Under the pieces are notes generated by a model. That model did not search any database, was not told where the DNA came from, and saw only the letters and a program-made list of their open reading frames with translations. Below, one piece after another: positions 1 to 7,526 of a stretch of 64,000 nucleotides of DNA. The DNA lies in contig NZ_FNFV01000007.1 in the NCBI RefSeq assembly GCF_900102905.1, positions 1 through 64,000 on the forward strand, written 5' to 3'. The stretch's first letter is position 1. The number at the start of each line of letters is the position of its first letter. Origin of the DNA: Meinhardsimonia xiamenensis. GTDB taxonomy: Bacteria > Pseudomonadota > Alphaproteobacteria > Rhodobacterales > Rhodobacteraceae. The translations under genes were made by a program, and so were the position numbers.

Positions 1-306
1 GTGCTGGTGGGCGCGCACGATCGAGCTGTCGATCAGGTGCAGGGAACTTGGGGATTTCTCCGCCAGGGCCTCGAAGATGCGAAGCCAGACCCCCGCCTTC
101 GCCCACCTGTTGTAGCGATTGTAAACCGTTGTCCGCGGCCCGTAGCGCTCCGGCAGGTCGCGCCACGGCGCACCGGTTCTCAGGATGTAGAAGATGCCCG
201 AGATCACCCGCCGGTCATCAACCCGCGCCACCCCTCGCGGCTTGTTCGGCAACAGCGGCGCGATCACCGCCCACTCCGCATCGCTCACATCGTGTCTGCC
301 CGTCAT
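1..306 (-). CDS. IS5-family transposase, N-terminal part (cut by window edge)
   Basis: The minus strand reads ATG at 306 into an open frame of 102 codons that runs off the left edge. The protein starts MTGRHDVSDAEWAVIAPLLP and contains RTGAPWRDLPERYG and NRYNRWAKAGVW. These are hallmarks of the N-terminal region of IS5-family (IS427-like) transposases, the part preceding the DDE catalytic core. A strong ribosome site (GGAGGTGAGC) precedes the start. The catalytic residues lie outside the window, so whether the element is intact, or split into two frames as in many IS427-group members, cannot be judged. Its start faces the end of the neighbouring corrinoid-reactivase gene about 120 bp away. 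Confidence 0.85.
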   Translation of the reverse strand, partial: MTGRHDVSDAEWAVIAPLLPNKPRGVARVDDRRVISGIFYILRTGAPWRDLPERYGPRTTVYNRYNRWAKAGVWLRIFEALAEKSPSSLHLIDSSIVRAHQH

Positions 307-378
307 GCTCACCTCCGTTTCCGGAAGTGAATCATCACACCGCCAAAAACGGAATCCCGTTTATGGGTTCACGACCTA
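1..378 (-). mobile_element. One end of an IS5-type insertion sequence (partial)
   Basis: The transposase start at 306 is followed outwards by about 70 bp of non-coding DNA. On the minus strand this contains the motif GGTCGTGAACCCATAAACG (366-376 and inward), which looks like an IS5/IS427-type terminal repeat, next to CTAG. The boundary at about 376-379 is inferred from this resemblance. The other end is not in the window, so the inverted-repeat pair and target duplication cannot be verified. Confidence 0.5.
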
Positions 379-422
379 GCCGGTTTTCCCCGGCCTCGCG
401 ACCGCTCCCCGCCGATCAGGCC

Positions 423-2474
423 TTAGCGCGGGGGGCGCCGGCGCCGTCTTGCGCCGCCAGCCTCCTGCGCGTGGGCATTGAAGGCCGGCTCGGGCAGGGT
501 GACGACGCGGCGTAGCTCGGGGAACGGGTCGGTCGCATGGGGGATGGCGTTGGCGGCGACGAAATGCTCCTGAAAGCGCGGCTCAACGGCGGTTTCGATC
601 TTGGCGATGTCGCGCACGCGCGCCTCGATCTCGGCCCGCGCGGCGCGGTTGCAGAGCGCGATCCGCGCGCCCGTGCCCGCCGCATTGCCCGCCGAGGTGA
701 CGCGCTCGAGCGGGCAGTCGGGGATCATGCCAAGCACCATGGCGTGCTTGGGCGAGATATGCGCGCCGAAGGCGCCTGCGAGCACGATCCGGTCCACCCG
801 GTCCACGCCCATCTCGTCCATCAGAAGCCGCGCACCGGCATAGAGCGCCGACTTCGCAAGCTGGATGGCGCGGATGTCGCCCTGGGTGACGGCGATGAGC
901 GGGCCGCCATCACCGGTGCCGTCATGCAGGACATAGGCATAGGTGCGCCCTTCGGGCACGCAGCGCGGCGTGCCGGTCGCTTCGGGCGGGCCAATGAGGC
1001 CCGAGGCGTCGACGATGCCGGCCATGCGCATCTCGGCCACCGCCTCGATGATGCCTGAGCCGCAGATGCCGGTGATGCCGGTCGCCGCGACCGCTTCGGC
1101 GAAGCCTTCCTCGTCCGACCATTTGTCGCAGCCGATGACGCGGAAGCGCGGCTCCTTGGTCTCGGGGTCGATCTCGACGCGCTCGATGGCGCCCGGCGCG
1201 GCGCGCTGGCCCGACGAGATCTGCGCGCCCTCGAATGCGGGGCCGGTGGGCGAGGAACAGGCGAGCACGCGCTGGTGATTGCCGAGGATGATCTCGGCAT
1301 TGGTGCCGACATCGACGATGAGCACCATGTCGTCGGAGTTCCACGGCTCTTCGGACAACGCCACCGCGGCGGCGTCGGCGCCGACATGGCCGGCAATGCA
1401 GGGCAGCACATAGATCCGCGCGCCGGGGGTGAGTGAGGCAAGATCGAGGTCACGCGCCTCGAGCGTGACCGAACCCGAAGTAGCCAGCGCAAAGGGCGCC
1501 TGGCCGAGCTCGACCGGGTCGATGCCGAGAAGCAGGTGGTGCATCACCGGGTTGCACACAAAGACCGCCTCGAGAATTTCCCTGCGCTCGACACGCGCGG
1601 CCTCGGCGAGTTCGCGGGCGAGCCGGTCGATCGCCTCGCGCACGGCGGCGGTCATCTCGGCCGCACCGCCTGGGTTCATCATTGCGTAGCTCACCCGGCT
1701 CATGAGGTCCTCGCCGAAGCGGATCTGCGGGTTCATGACCCCGGCCGATTCCACCACCTGCCCGTCGCGGAGGTTGGTCAGATGCGCGGCGATGGTGGTC
1801 GAGCCCACGTCGATGGCGAGTCCGTAGAGCGGGCCCTCGTGGTAACCCGGCCAGATCTCGAGAATGCGCTCGAGCTCGTCGGCATGGCCGCGGTGCAGGG
1901 CCACGGTGACCGCCCAGTCGCCCTTGCGAAGCGCCTCCTGCAGGCGGGCGAGCACGCCGGGGCCGGGGCGGATGGTGGAAGGGTCAACCTGCCACTGGGC
2001 GGCGAGCGCCTCCTTGAGCCGCTCGAAGTCGCCCGAAGGCGCGTGCATGTCGGGTTCGGCCACCTCGACGTAAAGAAGGCGCGTGGCCGGGTCCATGGTG
2101 ATCGCGCGGGCGGTGGCGGCCTTGCGCACCACCTGCCGGTGAACCTGCGACTCGGGTGGCACGTCGATCACCACATCGCCCAGGATCCGCGCCTGGCAAC
2201 CAAGCCGGCGGCCCGGTTTGAGGCCGCGCTTCTGGCGATAGCGTTCCTCGACGGCATTCCACTCGGAAAGCGCGTCTTCGGTGACCGTCACCCCATGCTT
2301 TGGGAAGGCGCCGACCGCCGGCTCGACCTGGCACTTCGAGCAGATGCCGCGCCCGCCGCAGACGCTGTCGAGATCCACCCCCAGTCGCCGGGCGGCGGAG
2401 AGCACGGTGGTGCCGCGCGGGACGCGGCCGCGCTTGCCGGAGGGCATGAAGATGACGAGCGGATCCTGGGCCAT
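423..2474 (-). CDS. DUF4445 / RACo-type corrinoid reductive activator (2Fe-2S ferredoxin plus ASKHA domain)
   Basis: This 683-residue protein has an N-terminal 2Fe-2S ferredoxin domain with ligand cysteines near 39, 45, 48 and 93 (SVCGGRGICSKC, then RRLGC). A linker follows, then a C-terminal ASKHA ATPase-like domain with phosphate-binding segments such as AIDVGSTTIAAH and LIVDVGTNAEI. This is the architecture of RACo/RamA-like proteins (DUF4445), which reduce inactive cob(II)alamin back to cob(I)alamin on corrinoid methyltransferase systems, using ATP. The start ATG at 2474 follows AGAAGGTG. The methyltetrahydrofolate methyltransferase and MetF-like genes in the same orientation (3773-5708) support a role in cobalamin-dependent methyl transfer, probably the split methionine synthase of Rhodobacterales. 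The partner corrinoid protein is not in the window. Confidence 0.85.
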   Translation of the reverse strand: MAQDPLVIFMPSGKRGRVPRGTTVLSAARRLGVDLDSVCGGRGICSKCQVEPAVGAFPKHGVTVTEDALSEWNAVEERYRQKRGLKPGRRLGCQARILGDVVIDVPPESQVHRQVVRKAATARAITMDPATRLLYVEVAEPDMHAPSGDFERLKEALAAQWQVDPSTIRPGPGVLARLQEALRKGDWAVTVALHRGHADELERILEIWPGYHEGPLYGLAIDVGSTTIAAHLTNLRDGQVVESAGVMNPQIRFGEDLMSRVSYAMMNPGGAAEMTAAVREAIDRLARELAEAARVERREILEAVFVCNPVMHHLLLGIDPVELGQAPFALATSGSVTLEARDLDLASLTPGARIYVLPCIAGHVGADAAAVALSEEPWNSDDMVLIVDVGTNAEIILGNHQRVLACSSPTGPAFEGAQISSGQRAAPGAIERVEIDPETKEPRFRVIGCDKWSDEEGFAEAVAATGITGICGSGIIEAVAEMRMAGIVDASGLIGPPEATGTPRCVPEGRTYAYVLHDGTGDGGPLIAVTQGDIRAIQLAKSALYAGARLLMDEMGVDRVDRIVLAGAFGAHISPKHAMVLGMIPDCPLERVTSAGNAAGTGARIALCNRAARAEIEARVRDIAKIETAVEPRFQEHFVAANAIPHATDPFPELRRVVTLPEPAFNAHAQEAGGARRRRRPPR

Positions 2475-2579
2475 GGCACACCTTCTGGCGAATCGTGCGA
2501 CAAGCTAGGCCGCAAGCGGCGCGGGGAAAAGCGGCAGGGGCGACCCCTCGCGGTGGCGCTGCGGCATCGGCGGCGCGGT

Positions 2580-2632
2580 GGCGCGCGTGCCGCGCGCCGG
2601 TGGGGTATTTGCACCAGGGTGATGGGGGCAGG
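2580..2632 (+). repeat. Hairpin plus GGTATTTG intergenic repeat, copy 1
   Basis: An 8-bp perfect stem (GGCGCGCG at 2580-2587, CGCGCGCC at 2591-2598) is followed by GGTATTTG at 2604-2611 and then CACCAGGGTGATGGG. The same arrangement recurs at 21875, 33968 and 36324. Here it lies between two minus-strand genes, so it is antisense to them, unlike the other three copies. Confidence 0.7.
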
Positions 2633-2650
2633 GGCGCGGCGCCTCGGCCG

Positions 2651-2971
2651 TCAACCCTGGTCCGACCAGCGGCAATTGTCGAACTCGGCGAAGGTGCGCA
2701 GGATCCGGGTGTGGCCCGCCGCGGTGACGCGCGAGCAGCCCTCAAGTGCACGCTCGGAGGCGTATACGGAGACGATCCCGCGCGCGGCCGTGCCGGGGCC
2801 CGCGCAGAGGGTCTCGCCCGGGGCAAGCCAGGCGAGGCGTCGGGGCGCGGGCGCGATCTCGGCGGCGAAGAGCAGGTGGCCGGCGGTGCCGTTGGTGACG
2901 CAGATCTTCCCCTGTCCCGCAAGCGCAAGAGCGGGACTTGCCAGAACGGGGACGAGCCAGCGCAGACGCAT
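2651..2971 (-). CDS. Small secreted protein of unknown function, four cysteines
   Basis: This 106-residue protein begins with a clear signal peptide (RLRWLVPVLASPALALAGQG, cleavage near residue 19). The mature part is short, with four cysteines (ICVTNG, ETLCAG, EGCSRV, DNCRWS), suggesting two disulfides in the periplasm. I do not recognise the family. The start at 2971 gives a proper signal sequence and the frame closes with TGA at 2651. It lies between the corrinoid reactivase and the divergent cytochrome P460-like gene. The P460-like protein is also exported, so the two might share a promoter region, but no functional link can be shown. Confidence 0.7.
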   Translation of the reverse strand: MRLRWLVPVLASPALALAGQGKICVTNGTAGHLLFAAEIAPAPRRLAWLAPGETLCAGPGTAARGIVSVYASERALEGCSRVTAAGHTRILRTFAEFDNCRWSDQG

Positions 2972-3006
2972 GGCGCGAGCATGAGCCGGCTGCGGGCGCA
3001 GGTCCA

Positions 3007-3055
3007 GTCACAGCCGGTCACGGCGATGTGACGGTGCTCTCACCCAGAGGTGAGA
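3007..3055. promoter_or_regulatory. Two inverted repeats in a divergent promoter region
   Basis: Between the divergent genes 2651-2971 (-) and 3141-3701 (+) there is a perfect 7-bp inverted repeat TCTCACC-CAGA-GGTGAGA (3038-3055). Just upstream is GTCACA-N14-TGTGAC (3007-3032). Both could be operator sites for a dimeric regulator. No regulator gene is adjacent, so identity and function are unknown. Confidence 0.4.
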
Positions 3056-3140
3056 ACGCGTGAGCGTGCCGCCGACCTACCATGCGGCCGGGCGCACGGC
3101 GCTCACGAAAACCGATGACTCGGCAAAGGGAGAGTGGAAG

Positions 3141-3701
3141 ATGCTGACACGGACTGTGGCGCTGAGCCTTGGCCTCACGGCGATGCTGACGGCGGGAGCG
3201 GCGACGGCGCAGGAGATGATGCCGTTTGGCGGTGATGAGGACACCGGCTATGCCGCCGAGCTCTGGGCCGCGATGGAGGCGCGCGGGCTGGTGGGCGAGA
3301 ACATGATCCAGGCCTTCCCCTACGAGGGCACCGATCCGCACGGCATGATGCTGGAGACCTTCTATACCAGGGCCACCGTGGACGGGCACACGGGAACGCT
3401 GGTGGTCAAGCGCAACTACGGGCCGGCGGGGGTCGAGGCGGAGCAGGTTCTGGCCGAGCCTGGGAAGCATCTTGGCGCGATCACGGTGATGTTCCGCCGC
3501 GAGAAGGGGTATGATCCCGACAATCAGGACTGGTTCTGGGCCAAGTACCTGCCCGACGGCTCGCTTGACAGGAACCCCAAGGGCATCGCTCTGGCCGGGC
3601 GTGTGGCGAAGGGCATGGATGCCGGATGCATCGCCTGCCATGCCGGCGCGGGGGGTGACGACTATATCTTCACCACTGATGCGATCCGCCCCGAGATGTG
3701 A
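3141..3701 (+). CDS. Periplasmic cytochrome P460-family haem protein
   Basis: This 186-residue protein has an N-terminal signal peptide (LSLGLTAMLTAGAATAQ) and, near the C-terminus, a c-type haem motif CIACH at about residues 163-167. Around it are segments typical of the P460 fold: WFWAKYLPDGSLDRNPKGIA before the haem site and GGDDYIFTTD after it. Cytochromes P460 are periplasmic mono-haem proteins. Some oxidise hydroxylamine through a haem-lysine cross-link, but many relatives have no known activity, so no reaction is assigned. The start at 3141 was preferred to upstream in-frame codons because it begins the signal peptide and follows GGGAGAGTGGAAG. A strong terminator follows at 3726. It points against the folate/corrinoid genes on either side and is probably a separate unit. 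Confidence 0.75.
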   Translation: MLTRTVALSLGLTAMLTAGAATAQEMMPFGGDEDTGYAAELWAAMEARGLVGENMIQAFPYEGTDPHGMMLETFYTRATVDGHTGTLVVKRNYGPAGVEAEQVLAEPGKHLGAITVMFRREKGYDPDNQDWFWAKYLPDGSLDRNPKGIALAGRVAKGMDAGCIACHAGAGGDDYIFTTDAIRPEM

Positions 3702-3725
3702 TCGGGAGCCCGATGCAGGCAGGCA

Positions 3726-3758
3726 GCGGCCGATGCGGTTTCGCATCGGCCGCCTTTT
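3726..3758 (+). terminator. Rho-independent terminator after the P460-like gene
   Basis: A perfect 12-bp stem (GCGGCCGATGCG at 3726-3737, CGCATCGGCCGC at 3742-3753) with a GTTT loop is followed by CTTTTC. It lies 25 bp after the P460 stop codon and just beyond the stop of the convergent gene ending at 3773. Confidence 0.85.
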
Positions 3759-3772
3759 CGGAAGGGCTTGCC

Positions 3773-4744
3773 TCAGGCCCGGCGCCGCCGACGCCCCTCG
3801 CGCCCGCCGCGCCCGGCCCGGCCCCCCTCGGCCGCGGCCTTCGAGGCCTCGGCAAAGCTCTGGCCTTCGGCCACGGCATCGAGAATGCGGCCGAAGCGGA
3901 TCCACTCCGCGCCGTTGGGGTCATGGTTCATCAGGAGGTTGGCGGCGCGCACCGCCTCCATCTCCTGAAGCCGCACCGGGTTCATGATCGCGCTGGTCAT
4001 GCCCGCGGCGATGGCCATGGGCAGGAAGGCGGCGTTGATGCCGTGGCGGTGGGGCAGGCCGAAGGAGATGTTCGACGCGCCGCAGGTGGTGTTGACGCCA
4101 AGCTCCTCGCGCAGCCGCCGCACGAGCGCGAAGACCTGCTGGCCGGCCGAGGCCATGGCACCCACCGGCATCACCAGCGGGTCGACGACGATGTCATGGG
4201 CGGGGATGCCGTAATCGGCGGCGCGCTCGACGATCTTCTTGGCCACAGCAAAGCGCACGTCGGGATCTTCGGAAATGCCGGTGTCGTCGTTGGAGATGGC
4301 CACCACTGGCACGTTGTATTTCTTCACCAGCGGCAGGATCGCCTCGAGCCGCTCCTCCTCGCCGGTGACGGAGTTGAGAAGCGGCCGGCCCTCGGCCACC
4401 TCGAGCCCCGCCTCGAGCGCGCCGGGGACGGAGGAGTCGATGCACAACGGCACGTCGACCAGCTCCTGGACGAGCTTGATCATCTTCCGCATCAAGGGCG
4501 GCTCGGTTTCGTTGGGGTCGGGGTTGGAGTTGTAGACGACGCCCGCATTCACATCGAGCACCATCGCCCCGCAGGCCACCTGCTCGAGCGCGTCCTTCTC
4601 GACGGTGGAGAAGTCGCCCGCCTCGAGCTCGGCGGCGAGCTTCTTGCGGCCGGTGGGGTTGATGCGCTCGCCGATCACGCAAAAGGGCTCGTCGAAGCCG
4701 ATCACCACGGTCTTCGACTTAGATTCCAGAACGGTACGGGTCAT
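3773..4744 (-). CDS. Methyltetrahydrofolate:corrinoid methyltransferase domain protein (pterin-binding)
   Basis: This 323-residue protein is a single pterin-binding (DHPS-like) TIM-barrel domain. It carries FCVIGERINPTGRKKL near the N-terminus, GAMVLDVNAG, VPLCIDSSVPGALEAG, and a C-terminal CGASNISFGLPHRHGINAAF that contains the folate-site Asn. These match MtrH/AcsE-type proteins and the folate module of cobalamin-dependent methionine synthase, which pass the methyl of 5-methyl-THF to a corrinoid protein. The C-terminal tail is unusual, rich in Gly and Arg and ending in RRRRRA. The start ATG at 4744 follows GGAGAG; a longer upstream frame is low-complexity and was not used. It lies 28 bp after the MetF-like gene, in the same orientation, suggesting one operon. 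Confidence 0.88.
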   Translation of the reverse strand: MTRTVLESKSKTVVIGFDEPFCVIGERINPTGRKKLAAELEAGDFSTVEKDALEQVACGAMVLDVNAGVVYNSNPDPNETEPPLMRKMIKLVQELVDVPLCIDSSVPGALEAGLEVAEGRPLLNSVTGEEERLEAILPLVKKYNVPVVAISNDDTGISEDPDVRFAVAKKIVERAADYGIPAHDIVVDPLVMPVGAMASAGQQVFALVRRLREELGVNTTCGASNISFGLPHRHGINAAFLPMAIAAGMTSAIMNPVRLQEMEAVRAANLLMNHDPNGAEWIRFGRILDAVAEGQSFAEASKAAAEGGRAGRGGREGRRRRRA

Positions 4745-4772
4745 TGGCTCTCCGGTCGGGTCAGGATGTGTT

Positions 4773-5708
4773 TCAGGCGGATTCGGCGGCAGGGCGGGCG
4801 GCTTCGCCGCCGACCTTCTGCGCCCATTCGGCCGAGGCCTTGATGCCGCCGAGCGGGAAGATGTGCACCCGTTCGATGCCGAAGTCGGGGTGGTCGGCCT
4901 TGTGGGCGGCGAGCTCGGCAACCATCTCGGTCGGCTCATAGGGCATGACGAGCTTGGTCACGTCCATCGCCCGCTTCTGCAGGACCTTGAGTGAGGGGCC
5001 GACGCCGCAGGCGATGGCGTACTTGATCAGCGTCTGCAGCTTCGCAGGCCCGGCGATGCCGATGTGAACGGGCAGGCCGATGCCCTCGGCCTTGAGGCGG
5101 TTCACCCAGTCGATCACCGGCTTCGCCTCGAAGACGAACTGGGTGACGATGGCCATCTGCGCATCGGTACGCTCGGCGAAGGCGGCCTTCCAGCGCAGCG
5201 CTTCCATCACGTTGCGGTCGGAGCCGTCGGGGTCGATGTCGCGGTTGCCCTCGGGGTGACCGGCGACATGCAGGCGCCGGAAGCCGGCGCGGTCGAAAAG
5301 ACCGGTTTCCAGAAGCTGCATGGAGGAATGGAACGCGCCCACCGGCCTTGCCACGCCGCCCGCGAGCACCAGCGCCTCGCGCACATCGGCCTCGCCCTGG
5401 TAGCGGGCGATCCAGTCGGCAAGCGTGGCCTCGTCGGGGATGATGCGGGCGGGGAAATGCGGCATCACCGTGAAGCCCTCACGATGGAGCCGCGCGGCGG
5501 TGGCTACCATGTCCTCGATGGGCGTGCCCTCGATATGGGCGATGTAGACGCGGGTGCCGGCAGGCAGGAGCGCCCGGAAATCCTCCACCTTCGCTGCGGT
5601 GCGTGGCATCACCTCGATGGAGTAGCCCTCCATGAAGGCCTCAAGTGCCGCCGCGCCGGGGCCGGAGGGCGCCTCATCTTCCCGCTTGCGGAACCTCAAC
5701 AAAGCCAT
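4773..5708 (-). CDS. Methylenetetrahydrofolate reductase-like protein
   Basis: The 311-residue product resembles the MetF/MTHFR TIM barrel (for example YIAHIEGTPIEDMVATAARL, LVLAGGVARPVGAFHSS, HVAGHPEGNRDIDPDG, AIVTQFVFEAKPVIDWV, and PVHIGIAGPAKLQTLIKYAI). It would reduce 5,10-methylene-THF to 5-methyl-THF with an FAD cofactor, supplying the substrate of the adjacent methyltransferase. The start at 5708 has a near-ideal ribosome site (GGGAGGTGGCG), which favours it over the in-frame ATG codons further upstream. It diverges from E. coli MetF and belongs to the short form found in such clusters. The neighbouring small gene ends only 26 bp upstream. Confidence 0.85.
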   Translation of the reverse strand: MALLRFRKREDEAPSGPGAAALEAFMEGYSIEVMPRTAAKVEDFRALLPAGTRVYIAHIEGTPIEDMVATAARLHREGFTVMPHFPARIIPDEATLADWIARYQGEADVREALVLAGGVARPVGAFHSSMQLLETGLFDRAGFRRLHVAGHPEGNRDIDPDGSDRNVMEALRWKAAFAERTDAQMAIVTQFVFEAKPVIDWVNRLKAEGIGLPVHIGIAGPAKLQTLIKYAIACGVGPSLKVLQKRAMDVTKLVMPYEPTEMVAELAAHKADHPDFGIERVHIFPLGGIKASAEWAQKVGGEAARPAAESA

Positions 5709-5734
5709 CGCCACCTCCCAGATCCTGAATGTGT

Positions 5735-6031
5735 TCATTCCCATCCGGCATTCATGACCAGAGCCTTGAGCCGGTCATCGTCATATTCCGCGGCGAGACG
5801 CTCGGCATGCTGCCGCGCCACTTCCTCCGGCGCCTCCGCGGCCTCGCCGATGACGACCTTGCGCCATTCGGCGAGATAGGCATCGGTATCGCGCGCGCCG
5901 GCGCGCATCGCCGCGCGGTCGATCGCCTGTTCGAAACGCTCTGGCAGAACCACCTTGGCTCCGCGACGGCCCCGGCCCACGATCACCTGGGCGGGGATGT
6001 CGCGCCAGTAGACGATGGTTACTTCGGCCAT
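5735..6031 (-). CDS. Small 'virulence factor' family protein (PF13769-like)
   Basis: This 98-residue soluble protein starts AEVTIVYWRDIPAQVIVGRG and continues with RGAKVVLPERFEQAIDRAAM. I recognise the family usually labelled 'virulence factor', although no biochemical function is established. In other alphaproteobacteria it is typically found beside the MetF-like and methyltetrahydrofolate methyltransferase genes, as here, so a helper role in this methyl-transfer pathway is more plausible than virulence. The start at 6031 has GGGGAGGCG upstream and is the first gene of the minus-strand cluster. The longer upstream frame (to 6103) starts in low-complexity sequence. Confidence 0.75.
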   Translation of the reverse strand: MAEVTIVYWRDIPAQVIVGRGRRGAKVVLPERFEQAIDRAAMRAGARDTDAYLAEWRKVVIGEAAEAPEEVARQHAERLAAEYDDDRLKALVMNAGWE

Positions 6032-6334
6032 GTGTTTCGCCTCCCCAGACGTGCACGCTTTTAGCCGCGCCCGGCACGCCATCCCGCGCCGTTTTCGACC
6101 CATGCGCGCCCGGTCACGACGTAACTAGCCGGAATGGCGTGGCTGTGCCAGCCCTGCCGGGGTGTCCGGGCGATGCGGATCGCTCATCATCATCTTGAGC
6201 TCTGCCGATAATGGAGCGGCGGGACTGATGGAGTGGCGGGACCGCGCACACCACACACTGCGCGCGCGGGGCGCTTGCGCGAAGCCGGGGCTGTCACTAA
6301 CTTGTCATGCAACTCGTTGTGGAGGGCGGTCACG
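6032..6334. other. Intergenic region between divergent folate cluster and ppx
   Basis: No gene, RNA or clear promoter box is visible in these 303 bases. They must hold the divergent promoters of the minus-strand folate cluster and of ppx. I looked for a cobalamin or SAM riboswitch upstream of the folate genes and saw no recognisable conserved core. Confidence 0.5.
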
Positions 6335-7441
6335 ATGGCGCCCAGGCGTCCCGCAGGCGCGGGCGCGTTCCCGGTTCCTGTCGAATCGCCCGCGCCGCCG
6401 AAACCCAGTCCAGCCGAGCTCTATGCGGCGCTGGATCTGGGCACCAACAGTTGCCGGATGCTGATTGCCCAGCCGAAGGGCAATCAGTTCCATGTCGTCG
6501 ACAGTTTCTCGAAGACCGTGCATCTCGGTGCGGGTCTCGAGCGCACCGGGCGTCTGTCGCGCGCCTCGATGGCGCGCACGGTGCAGGCGCTGTCGATCTG
6601 TCGGCGCAAGCTGGAGCGCCATGGCGTGCGGCGCATGCGGCTGGTGGCGACGGAGGCGTGTCGCCGCGCGCGCAATGCCCGAAGCTTCATCGAGCATGTC
6701 CGGCGAGAAACCGGGCTGCATCTCGAGATCATCGAGCCGGAGGAAGAGGCGCGTCTGGCGGTCATATCCTGTGCCTCGCTGGTGTCCTCGCGCACCGAGC
6801 AGCTGCTTGTGGTCGACATCGGCGGCGGCTCCACCGAGCTGGTCTGGATCGATCTCTCCAAGGTGCCGCCGCAGGAACGCAAGCGCGCCATCATGCGCCT
6901 GCACACGGGCTTCAACGCCCCGGCGGCGGGTCCCTTCCCGCGGGCGGAGGTGGTGGACTGGATCTCTGTTCCCCTCGGCGTGGCGACGCTGCGCGATCAG
7001 TTCGCCGATGTCGCCGATGACGCGGGGCGGTTTGCGCTGATGAGCTGCTATTTCGAGGAGAAGCTCACCGGGTTTGCACCCTATGCCTCGGAGCAGAGGC
7101 GCGAAGGATTCCAGATCATCGGTACGTCGGGAACCGTGACAACGGTGGCGGCCAGCCATCTGGGCCTGCGCCGCTATGACCGCAACAAGGTGGACGGTCT
7201 GCGCATGACCTCGGCACAGATTGACCGGGTGATCCGCAACTATCTGCGCCTCGGCCCTGCCGGGCGGAGGGCCGATCCGCGCATCGGGCGCGACCGGCAG
7301 GCTCTGATCATGTCGGGTTCGGCGATCCTGCAGGCGCTGATGCGGGTCTGGCCCACCGACTGGCTTTCGGTGGCCGATCGCGGCCTGCGCGAGGGGTTGC
7401 TTTACGCCCAGATGTCGGCCGACGGCGTGCTGGAGGGTTGA
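6335..7441 (+). CDS. ppx: Exopolyphosphatase / pppGpp phosphohydrolase (Ppx/GppA family)
   Basis: This 368-residue protein belongs to the ASKHA phosphatase family that removes terminal phosphate from polyphosphate or pppGpp. The N-terminal motif AALDLGTNSCRMLIAQP is the first phosphate-binding loop, LLVVDIGGGSTELVWID is the second, and IGTSGTVTTVAA lies in the C-terminal half. A proline- and alanine-rich N-terminal extension of about 30 residues precedes the domain. The ATG at 6335 follows GGAGGGCGG. The rRNA methyltransferase gene rlmE follows 85 bp downstream in the same direction, a common ppx-rlmE arrangement in alphaproteobacteria. Confidence 0.92.
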   Translation: MAPRRPAGAGAFPVPVESPAPPKPSPAELYAALDLGTNSCRMLIAQPKGNQFHVVDSFSKTVHLGAGLERTGRLSRASMARTVQALSICRRKLERHGVRRMRLVATEACRRARNARSFIEHVRRETGLHLEIIEPEEEARLAVISCASLVSSRTEQLLVVDIGGGSTELVWIDLSKVPPQERKRAIMRLHTGFNAPAAGPFPRAEVVDWISVPLGVATLRDQFADVADDAGRFALMSCYFEEKLTGFAPYASEQRREGFQIIGTSGTVTTVAASHLGLRRYDRNKVDGLRMTSAQIDRVIRNYLRLGPAGRRADPRIGRDRQALIMSGSAILQALMRVWPTDWLSVADRGLREGLLYAQMSADGVLEG

Positions 7442-7526
7442 CGCCGCCCCCTTGCGCCGGCATGCGCCCGGGCCGATATGACGGGCGCGACAAGCGTGAG
7501 GGCCGGGTGCCCGTGATGGGGTAGGG

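Noticed and set aside
1536-2984. 482-codon plus-strand open frame opposite the corrinoid reactivase
   Set aside because: Shadow frame running across two real minus-strand genes; no domain and no ribosome site.
6032-6334. Possible SAM or cobalamin riboswitch before the methyl-transfer genes
   Set aside because: No conserved riboswitch core or terminator pair could be recognised by eye.
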